This document shows positions 27,081 to 33,304 of a DNA stretch of 33,304 bases, piece after piece. The notes under the pieces were generated by a model. That model made no database searches. It worked only from the letters and a program-made list of their open reading frames with translations, and was not told the DNA's origin. Both the position numbers and the translations under genes were made by a program. Numbering within the stretch: position 1 is the first letter of the stretch; every line of letters begins with the position of its first letter. This DNA is from Clostridium senegalense JC122 (GTDB lineage: Bacteria; Bacillota; Clostridia; Clostridiales; Clostridiaceae), in contig NZ_HE611052.1 in the NCBI RefSeq assembly GCF_000285575.1, positions 408,017-441,320 of the forward strand, read 5' to 3'.

Positions 27081-28088
27081 TTACTGTTTCATTTCATTTT
27101 CTTTTATAAAATCATCTAAACTTTTTTCTTCTTTATCTTTTATAAGCAAAGCAATAGTTTCCTTCATCACTTTGTCTTTGTCTTTCTCTTCTTCTGTGTT
27201 TTCATTATCAATTGGTAATTTTTCTATATATAATTCATATTCCCATATGTTAGGATTTTTTTCATCTTTTTCTGTAACTTTATAAAAATCTTTTTCCTTA
27301 TACTTAACTTCTTCTATGATTATACTTTTTTCATCTTTAATCCAATTTAATTTATTTATTTTTTCTAAAGATCCACTAATCTCTTTTCTATTTTTTAAAT
27401 ACTCAATTTTATTTTTTTCAATATTTTCTTTTTCCTTTAATAAATCAGAATCATCTTTATTTAGTAAAAAACCTTTTTCTAGTTCAACTAAAGCATTTTC
27501 TATATCACCTAAAGCTAATAATTCATTACATTTCTTTAATGACCATTCTTTAGATTTAGCACTCATTTTTTCAGCCATAGTTTGAGCTTCATTATACTGT
27601 TTATAATTTGAAGTTACTTTTTCAAACTCTTCTTTTGCTTTTACAAAGTCTTTTTTATCATAAGCTTCTAATCCATTTTTATAATGATTATAATCCTCCA
27701 CATAAGATTGCATTTTAGTATACTCTTCTTTGACTTTTTCTGACTTTTCAGAATAAAACTCAAAATAGCTTAACTCTTTACTAGCATCATCAATATGACT
27801 ATTTTCAATAGAATCATTTTCTAAATTATATTTGAATGCATCTAATTGGTCTAATATGTATACATCAACTTTCTCCTTATGAGATTGTTTTTTTATATCA
27901 ATATAAATACCATGTGCACTTTCTTCATTTCTTTCTGTAAAATATTTCTTAAAATCGTTAAAATTCTTTATAAATTCCTTCTCATTATAGTAGATTTGTC
28001 CCATAAATATAATTGCAATAATTAATAATATTGTTAAAGCAATAGACGTTTTTGATTGCTTCTTTAGCTTTTCCTTTAAAAAATCCAT
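27081..28088 (-). CDS. Membrane-anchored TPR-like protein, unknown function
   Basis: I do not recognise a specific family. The 335-residue protein has a basic N-terminus, one membrane segment (TSIALTILLIIAIIFMGQIYY, about 14-34), and then a long, charged, helical extracytoplasmic part. Two stretches look like tetratricopeptide repeats: YKNGLEAYDKKDFVKAKEEFEKV (about 135-157) and CNELLALGDIENALVELEKGF (about 188-208). A Lys/Glu-rich segment with coiled-coil character follows, and the last 100 residues (ISGSLEKINKLNWIKDEKSIIIEEVKY) may form a small separate domain. The topology suggests an extracellular scaffold or sensor anchored by its N-terminus. AGGAGG precedes the ATG; the gene is divergent from the second riboswitch unit. 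Confidence 0.75.
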   Translation of the reverse strand: MDFLKEKLKKQSKTSIALTILLIIAIIFMGQIYYNEKEFIKNFNDFKKYFTERNEESAHGIYIDIKKQSHKEKVDVYILDQLDAFKYNLENDSIENSHIDDASKELSYFEFYSEKSEKVKEEYTKMQSYVEDYNHYKNGLEAYDKKDFVKAKEEFEKVTSNYKQYNEAQTMAEKMSAKSKEWSLKKCNELLALGDIENALVELEKGFLLNKDDSDLLKEKENIEKNKIEYLKNRKEISGSLEKINKLNWIKDEKSIIIEEVKYKEKDFYKVTEKDEKNPNIWEYELYIEKLPIDNENTEEEKDKDKVMKETIALLIKDKEEKSLDDFIKENEMKQ

Positions 28089-28287
28089 ATATATCCTCCT
28101 AAATTAATACATATATTAACATTTTATATTCTTTTACTATCAAATTAATCCTATATTATTATAATGATATATTATTCAATTGTAAAATTAGCTAATTTTA
28201 CAATTCATCTTAATAGTCTTTATTTTTTAATTATACATGTTTTTTTCTTGATTTGTCGTAATTTTGTATTTTTTTTAATTATAATCT

Positions 28288-28315
28288 TTCAAAATTGTTT
28301 TTATTGTGTTATAAT
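28288..28315 (+). promoter_or_regulatory. Probable promoter of the hemA-hemL-cbiMNQ unit
   Basis: TATAAT stands at 28310-28315, with a fair -35 (TTCAAA, 28288-28293) 16 bases before it. The riboswitch begins about 35 bases downstream, so position fits. Weaker than the promoter of the cbi operon. Confidence 0.55.
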
Positions 28316-28348
28316 TTGCTTGTACAATTTTAAATTTAATACTTTTTA

Positions 28349-28492
28349 TGGTACTTTTATAGTTTAATAGGGAAAGTGGTGTAAGCCCACTACAGCCCCC
28401 GCTACTGTAACGGAGACGAATTTTAACCACTGAAGCTTTGTGCTTTGGGAAGGTAAAAGGAGATTGACCCGTAAGTCAGGAGACCTGCCGTA
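28349..28492 (+). promoter_or_regulatory. Cobalamin riboswitch upstream of hemA
   Basis: The plus strand shows GGTAC near 28350, then GGGAAAGTGGTGTAAGCCCACTACAGC, the core CCCCCGCTACTGTAACGGAGACG, and the B12 box AAGTCAGGAGACCTGCC (28473-28489). A CCTTC/GAAGG hairpin follows at 28507-28521. This is the same class of element as the one before cbiP, with a different peripheral arm. It places hemA and, by read-through, hemL under corrinoid control. Confidence 0.96.
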
Positions 28493-28563
28493 AATCTAAC
28501 CACAAACCTTCGGGCGGAAGGAAAGTGTTGTTTATATAAGATATTTATGTATTTTTTGATTAT

Positions 28564-28588
28564 AAACTCACTTTTGTGAGTTTTTTTA
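28564..28588 (+). terminator. Attenuator terminator downstream of the second cobalamin riboswitch
   Basis: AAACTCAC pairs with GTGAGTTT (28564-28571 with 28576-28583) around TTTT, followed by a T run. It lies between the B12 box and the hemA start, as expected for riboswitch-controlled termination. Confidence 0.88.
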
Positions 28589-28767
28589 TTGCCTATATTT
28601 AGGTAAATATATAAAACTTTAGTACGATACAATAAAATCTAATATACTAATATTAAATAATAATTAATATATTTACACATTTACTTTATTTATAAGTATA
28701 TAATACTAAAGTATTGTTATTTTAAAACTTAAATATTTTGTTCTTGTAATTAGGAGATGGTTTATAC

Positions 28768-29988
28768 ATGGTTAGGTTAATAGGGTTAAATAAAGATGTA
28801 ACTTTAGATGTTCGTAGTAGATTTAGTATTAATTCTTCAGATTTAGAGAGTAACTTATTAAAACTTAAAAGTTTTCTTGATGAAGTTATTATAATCTCTA
28901 CTTGTAATAGAACAGAAGTATATTTTTCTTCTCAAGAAAGTAATAATGATTTATTAGTTAAAAAAATTTTTTAACTTTAAATTGGGATATTAATGATATG
29001 AAATATACTTTTATTTCTACAGGAGAAAATGCTGTAAGACATATCATGGAATTATGTTGTGGATTTCATTCTAAGATATTAGGGGAAGATCAAATATTAG
29101 GTCAAGTTAAAGATGGATACTTTAAATCTTTAGAGCTTAATGTTATAAAAGGTCCACTTGAAAGACTATTTATTAATGCCATTGGATGTGGAAAAGAATT
29201 TAAAACAGAAACTATGCTTTACAAAATTCCTGTTTCTTCTTCTTCCATTGCAATAAAAGAAGCTATAAATAAGCAAAAACGTATTTTTATGATTATAGGT
29301 TTTGGTGATGTAGGTAAATTATGTTTTAAAAACTTACTTGTCAATGATAATAATTTTGATAAGTTATATATAGCTTGTAGGGATATAGAAAAAGTTAAAA
29401 ATGATGACTTAATTAAAAATTCTAATGATAAAGTTGAGATAATTCATGTAAACGATAAAAATAAATACTTACATAAAATTGACGTACTTATAAGTTGTAC
29501 TTCGTCAAAGAATTTTATAATTGAAAAAAATGATGTTGAGGACATAGAAAATCTTTTAATTTTTGATTTAGCTGTACCTAGAGATGTTTGTAGTTCTATA
29601 GATAATTTACTTAATATAACTGTTTATGACATAGATAAAATTCATACTATAGATGCTGAAAATAAAAAATTAAGAAAAACTTTAATGGAAGAACATTATT
29701 ACATAGTAAAAAATACATGTATGAGTATTTAGAATGGGTTAAGCTTAGATCCCTATCTCCTCATATTATGAAAATGATAAAAAAAGCAACATAATATATA
29801 GCACCAGATTTAAAACATACACTCAAAAAAAATTTACAAAGGATAATGATAAATTAGTGGAAACACTTATCAAAAGTACTAGCAATGCATACGTTAATAG
29901 AGCTATTGAAGTTTTAAAAGAAGAAACTTTAAATGGTAAAGGCAAAGAAGCATTATCAATTATTGAAAAGATTTTTTGCGATATTTAA
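28768..29988 (+). pseudogene. hemA: Glutamyl-tRNA reductase, broken by three one-base frameshifts
   Basis: HemA reduces glutamyl-tRNA to glutamate-1-semialdehyde, the entry step of the pathway. The start ATG follows AGGAGAT. Frame pieces in order: 28768-28974 with MVRLIGLNKDV and the catalytic Cys46 in IISTCNRTEVY; 28998-29732 with the RHIMELCCGFHSKILGEDQI active site and the NADPH loop IIGFGDVGKL; about 29715-29794 with [16 protein letters not shown]; and about 29782-29988 with [20 protein letters not shown]. The pieces join if one base is added at each of three runs: 28960-28972 (7 A then 6 T), 29708-29713 (6 A) and 29779-29785 (7 A). The sum then gives a normal 407-residue HemA. As written it cannot be made. 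It is either damaged by homopolymer errors in the data or truly decayed. Confidence 0.93.
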
Positions 29989-30024
29989 TAAACATTGCAT
30001 ATAAAACTTAAGGAGGTTTTATTT

Positions 30025-31308
30025 ATGAATTTAGAAAAAAGTAATCAAATTTTTAAAGAATCAGAAAAGTACATACCTGGCGGTGTAAATAGTCCTGTTA
30101 GAGCATTAAAAGATATGGGAATTACCCCTCCAGTAATTAAAAGTGGTAATGGCGCAACAATAACTGATGAAGATGGAAATACATATATTGATTTTATTGG
30201 TGCTTGGGGACCTATGATTCTTGGTCATAACGATGAAGATATAGTTAATTCTATAAAAACATGTTGTAGTGAATCTATAGCTTTTGGTGCACCAACTAAC
30301 TTAGAATTAAAGCTTGCAAAACATCTATGTGAAACACTAGACAATATAGATTTAATAAGAATGGTTAATTCCGGAACAGAAGCTACTATGAGCGCTGTTA
30401 AATTAGCACGTGGCTATACTGGGAAAAATAAAATCATAAAATTTGCTGGATGTTACCATGGTCATTTTGATGGATTCCTTGTAAGTGCAGGTTCTGGCGT
30501 TATGACTGAAGGTATACCTGGAAGTGCAGGAGTTCCTCAAGAAAGTATAAAAAATACATTAATAGCTAATTACAATAGTATTGAAAGTATAACAGAAATT
30601 TTCAAAAAGTATGGACACGATATAGCTGGTGTTATTATAGAACCTGTTGCTGGAAATATGGGTGTCATAAAAGCATCTAATGAGTTTATGAAAAAACTCG
30701 AGAGTCTTTGTAAAGAATATGGTGCACTTTTAATATTTGATGAAGTTATGTGTGGATTCAGAGTTGCATATAAAGGTGCCCAAACATTATTTGATGTAAC
30801 TCCTGATATAGTTTGCTATGCAAAAATAATGGGTGGTGGACTTCCATGTGGTGCTTATGGTGGAAAAAGAGAGATAATGGAAAAACTATCACCGGTAGGT
30901 CCTGTTTATCAAGCTGGAACTATGTCTGGGAATCCAGTAGTTATGGCAGCAGGCCTTTCAGCAGTAACAAAACTTTATAATCACCCTGAATACTATACAC
31001 ATCTTGAAAGATTAGGCTCAAAATTAGAAAATGGTATGCTTAAAATTGCAAAAGAGAAAGGTATACCTATGACAATAAATAGATGTGGTGCAATGATGAC
31101 TATATTCTTTACTGATATAGCTCAGGTAACTAATTATGATGATGCCAAAACTTGTGATACTAAATTATTTTCAAAATTTTATCTTTACTTATTAAAAAAC
31201 GGAATATACATTGCTCCATCTCAATTTGAAGCTTTATTCTTATCTGTAAAACATACAGATGAGCATATTGATAAATTCTTAGATGTATTTAAAAATTTTG
31301 AATTTTAA
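30025..31308 (+). CDS. hemL: Glutamate-1-semialdehyde 2,1-aminomutase
   Basis: HemL converts glutamate-1-semialdehyde to 5-aminolevulinate with PLP or PMP. I chose the ATG at 30025, 8 bases after AAGGAGG; a weak upstream start (29995) has no binding site. The 427-residue protein is complete: [54 protein letters not shown], the PLP lysine Lys267 in [16 protein letters not shown], and [16 protein letters not shown]. It begins 36 bases after hemA, and the pair sits under the second riboswitch. The gene is intact although its partner hemA is broken. Confidence 0.97.
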   Translation: MNLEKSNQIFKESEKYIPGGVNSPVRALKDMGITPPVIKSGNGATITDEDGNTYIDFIGAWGPMILGHNDEDIVNSIKTCCSESIAFGAPTNLELKLAKHLCETLDNIDLIRMVNSGTEATMSAVKLARGYTGKNKIIKFAGCYHGHFDGFLVSAGSGVMTEGIPGSAGVPQESIKNTLIANYNSIESITEIFKKYGHDIAGVIIEPVAGNMGVIKASNEFMKKLESLCKEYGALLIFDEVMCGFRVAYKGAQTLFDVTPDIVCYAKIMGGGLPCGAYGGKREIMEKLSPVGPVYQAGTMSGNPVVMAAGLSAVTKLYNHPEYYTHLERLGSKLENGMLKIAKEKGIPMTINRCGAMMTIFFTDIAQVTNYDDAKTCDTKLFSKFYLYLLKNGIYIAPSQFEALFLSVKHTDEHIDKFLDVFKNFEF

Positions 31309-31336
31309 AAGTAATATTTAACTAATGTTTATTTTT

Positions 31337-31401
31337 AGTAGGGAACTATTAGGTTATTTTTAACTTAAAGTCCATTCCCTCGTAGTTCCCCTACTTTTTT
31401 T
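31337..31401 (+). terminator. Terminator-like structure between hemL and cbiM
   Basis: AGTAGGG-AACTA (31337-31348) pairs with TAGTTCCCCTACT (31383-31395) with one bulge, closing a 34-base loop that holds a small GTTA/TAAC hairpin. A T run follows. It probably separates hemL from cbiMNQ at least in part; the branched shape is unusual. I saw no third cobalamin riboswitch and no clear promoter between it and cbiM (31401-31596, AT-rich). Confidence 0.6.
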
Positions 31402-31596
31402 ATATACATATATTTGTACTCAAAATAACTTGAGAATGATTTTTAATATCATATCTTTAAATAAAATTTGTTCTTTATTGATGAAAATTTAAACTATAAT
31501 TAATTTTTTTAATTTTTTAAATCAACAAAATCAACTATAAAGGTTTATTATTAAAAATATTATAAAATTTATTATTAAAATATGGAGGGATTTTTT

Positions 31597-32316
31597 ATGA
31601 GAAAAAAACATACTTTACTTTTAGCACTATTTTTATGCTTATTTATACCATATACAGCTTCTGCAATGCATATAGCTGAAGGATTTTTAAGTCCTGGTTG
31701 GTGCATTACTTATTTTGTACTTTGTATACCTTTTATTATTATAGGTATAAAACAAATTAAAACTAAGACAAGCACTAACAAAGATTTAAAAATGCTTTTA
31801 GCTTTAGTTGCAGCTTTTTGCTTTGTTATATCAGCATTAAAATTACCATCTGTTTCAGGTAGTAGTTCACATGCTACAGGAACTGCTTTAGGTGCACTTA
31901 TTTTTGGGCCATTTGCTATGAGTGTTGTTGGATCTCTAGTTCTTTTATTTCAAGCACTTTTACTTGCTCATGGTGGACTAACAACTCTAGGAGCTAATGT
32001 TTTTTCAATGGGTATAGTAGGACCATTTGTTTCATTCTTTATATACAAAATTTTTAAGAATTCAAATAAAAAAGTTGCTATATTTTTAGCCGCATTTTTA
32101 GGTGATTTATCAACTTATTTAATAACATCTATACAAATGGCTCTTGCTCATTCTGGCAGCGGAAGTGTAATAGCTGCATTTGGAAAATTCTTTGCAATAT
32201 TTGCAGTGACTCAAGTTCCACTTGCTATTGTTGAAGGAATATTTACTGTTATAATATTTGAGTTTATTGAAAAACACTCAAAAGAGGAATTACATACATT
32301 GGAGGAAATGATATAA
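31597..32316 (+). CDS. cbiM: Cobalt ECF transporter, substrate-binding membrane protein CbiM
   Basis: CbiM is the metal-binding component of the Cbi cobalt importer. I start at the ATG at 31597 because the ATG at 31582 contains the binding site GGAGGGA. The 239-residue protein has a signal peptide of about 23 residues ending TASA, then MHIAEGFLSPGW. In the family the exposed Met-His start of the mature protein binds the Co2+ ion, so cleavage right before this Met makes sense here. Further on are LPSVSGSSSHATGTALGALIFGP, with the second metal-site His, and LLAHGGLTTLGANVFSMGIVGP. It is the first gene of cbiMNQ. Confidence 0.95.
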   Translation: MRKKHTLLLALFLCLFIPYTASAMHIAEGFLSPGWCITYFVLCIPFIIIGIKQIKTKTSTNKDLKMLLALVAAFCFVISALKLPSVSGSSSHATGTALGALIFGPFAMSVVGSLVLLFQALLLAHGGLTTLGANVFSMGIVGPFVSFFIYKIFKNSNKKVAIFLAAFLGDLSTYLITSIQMALAHSGSGSVIAAFGKFFAIFAVTQVPLAIVEGIFTVIIFEFIEKHSKEELHTLEEMI

Positions 32317-32317
32317 G

Positions 32318-32599
32318 ATGAAAAAGAAAAATATTATTATCTTAATAATTTTAAGTGCATTTCTTATAATTGCACCACTAGCTTATTATGGTTCTACAAG
32401 TGAATTTGTAGGTGGAGATGATCAAATGGAAGAAGTTATAGCTGAAATTGATGGTGATTATGAACCTTGGTTTAGCCATATCTGGGAACCACCATCTGGA
32501 GAAATAGAAACGCTATTATTCTGTTTACAAGCAGCTATAGGAGCAGGTTTTATTGGCTATTATGTAGGTAGAAAGACTCAATGCTCAAAACAATCATAG
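32318..32599 (+). CDS. cbiN: Cobalt ECF transporter subunit CbiN
   Basis: CbiN is the small accessory subunit needed to load Co2+ into CbiM. The 93-residue protein has two membrane helices: residues about 5-24 (IIILIILSAFLIIAPLAYYG) and about 64-82 (EIETLLFCLQAAIGAGFIGYYVG). Between them lies an acidic extracytoplasmic loop with FVGGDDQMEEVIAEIDGDYEPWFSHIWEPPS; FxGxDxxxE and YxPW are family landmarks. It starts one base behind the cbiM stop, using GGAGG in the end of cbiM, and its end overlaps cbiQ by 19 bases. Confidence 0.94.
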   Translation: MKKKNIIILIILSAFLIIAPLAYYGSTSEFVGGDDQMEEVIAEIDGDYEPWFSHIWEPPSGEIETLLFCLQAAIGAGFIGYYVGRKTQCSKQS

Positions 32600-33276
32600 C
32601 TTATTCAAAAATAAGCAAAGAAAGTCATAGGCATCCCTTGGAAAAGTTATGCCTATGCATTTTTCCTATGATTATTCTAGGATTTGTACATAAACCTCTT
32701 CCACTTATATTAAACATATTTATTTTTTTAATTCTTCACATAAAAGCTAATAATCCTAAAGACATAGTATTAAAATTCAATATAGGTATATTATCCTTTT
32801 CACTATTATCTTCAATAACATTGTTATTTGTTTATAATTTTAATTACATAATTGTAATTATTTTAAAAGGTGTTTCAGGTGGTATGTGCATATCTTATTT
32901 AACACTTACAACACCACTTGATCATATACTTTCTTTAGTATCCAAAATAACTCCATTACAAGATATTTGCGATATAGCTAAATCAATGGAGCTTTACATA
33001 TTATTAATTAACGATGAAGCTTCAAGTATCTACAATGCAATGAGTTGTAGACATGGATTTCATAGCTTTAAAAGTAAAATTAAAAATATGTCTAAACTAG
33101 CAGGGCTTTTATTTTTAAATACACTTAAGCGCTGGCCAGAAATTCAAGATGGATTATACAATCGTTGTTATACAGGACGTCATTATTATGCTCAATGTAC
33201 ATCTAAATTATCTTATAAGTTTATGCTTATGATGTTTATGTATAATATCATATTATTGGCTTTATGTTTTATCTAA
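32581..33276 (+). CDS. cbiQ: Cobalt ECF transporter transmembrane (T) subunit CbiQ
   Basis: CbiQ is the coupling protein that binds two ATPase subunits. The 231-residue protein has several hydrophobic helices at residues 25-110 and, further on, the two cytoplasmic coupling motifs of T components, an A-R-G-like box: MSCRHGFHSFKS (about 158-169) and YNRCYTGRHY (about 198-207). It overlaps cbiN by 19 bases with no strong binding site, so translation is coupled. The ATPase gene cbiO is not seen; the window ends 28 bases after the stop, and it probably follows there. Confidence 0.92.
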   Translation: MLKTIIAYSKISKESHRHPLEKLCLCIFPMIILGFVHKPLPLILNIFIFLILHIKANNPKDIVLKFNIGILSFSLLSSITLLFVYNFNYIIVIILKGVSGGMCISYLTLTTPLDHILSLVSKITPLQDICDIAKSMELYILLINDEASSIYNAMSCRHGFHSFKSKIKNMSKLAGLLFLNTLKRWPEIQDGLYNRCYTGRHYYAQCTSKLSYKFMLMMFMYNIILLALCFI

Positions 33277-33304
33277 TTTAATATAAATAAAAAAGCAAAA
33301 CTTA

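Noticed and set aside
28164-28367. 67-codon open frame before the second riboswitch
   Set aside because: It covers the likely promoter and the start of the riboswitch and has a hydrophobic, Phe/Ile-rich random composition.
28423-28632. Minus-strand open frame over the second riboswitch
   Set aside because: It is the complement of the conserved B12 box and terminator, which explain this sequence.
28768-28974. A separate short HemA-like N-terminal protein
   Set aside because: The next frames continue the same protein after one added base; a split gene is a far simpler explanation than an independent small protein.
1-33304. tRNA or rRNA genes, CRISPR arrays, insertion sequences or prophage genes
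   Set aside because: No tRNA-like T-loop, no regularly spaced repeats, no transposase or integrase frames were seen.

Overview
This is a strongly AT-rich window, with A/T-ending codons and AGGAGG-type ribosome binding sites. It looks like a low-GC Clostridium (sensu stricto). The content is oxygen-independent (cobalt-early) cobalamin synthesis, plus a LevR-type sigma-54 activator and BrnQ carriers. The genus is inferred from gene content and codon style; the species cannot be read from the sequence (the C. novyi / C. botulinum group III / C. tetani neighbourhood would fit).

Layout. (1) 1-2496, minus: a LevR-like sigma-54 activator running off the left edge. (2) 2744-3403, plus: two small related membrane proteins, the second frameshifted. 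(3) 3956-7055, plus: two tandem BrnQ branched-chain amino acid carriers, each with its own leader and a strong hairpin terminator. (4) 7164-25354, minus: one giant B12 operon. A consensus sigma-A promoter (25326-25354) leads to a cobalamin riboswitch, an attenuator hairpin and then 19 genes: cbiP-cbiB-cobD*-sirC-hemC-cobA/hemD-hemB-cbiA-cbiC-cbiD-cbiE-cbiT-cbiL-cbiF-cbiG-cbiH-cbiJ-ECF S component-cbiK (* = frameshifted). (5) 25670-28088, minus: YfcE-type phosphoesterase, a GNAT acetyltransferase and a membrane-anchored TPR-like protein. (6) 28288-33276, plus: a second cobalamin riboswitch with terminator, then hemA* (three frameshifts), hemL, and the cobalt importer genes cbiM-cbiN-cbiQ; cbiO is not in the window.

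How it works together. HemA and HemL make 5-aminolevulinate. HemB, HemC and CobA-HemD take it to uroporphyrinogen III and precorrin-2, SirC oxidises precorrin-2 to sirohydrochlorin, and CbiK inserts Co2+ supplied by CbiMNQ. CbiL, H, F, G, D, J, E, T and C build the corrin ring, CbiA and CbiP amidate it, and CobD and CbiB attach the aminopropanol arm. Both transcription units are under B12 feedback by riboswitches, so even the first step of tetrapyrrole synthesis responds to B12. Nucleotide-loop genes (cobU/S/T/C) and a corrinoid adenosyltransferase are absent from this window.

Main surprise: five clear single-base contractions, all in A or T runs of six or seven, break hemA (three times), cobD and a small membrane gene. 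A sixth, in a run of four G, probably explains the missing start codon of the LevR-like gene. In each testable case adding one base restores a full-length family-like protein. Either these are homopolymer sequencing errors, or the entry (HemA) and aminopropanol (CobD) steps of an otherwise intact pathway have been lost. No clearly new biological system was found. The most open functional question is the substrate of the orphan ECF S component inside the B12 operon.
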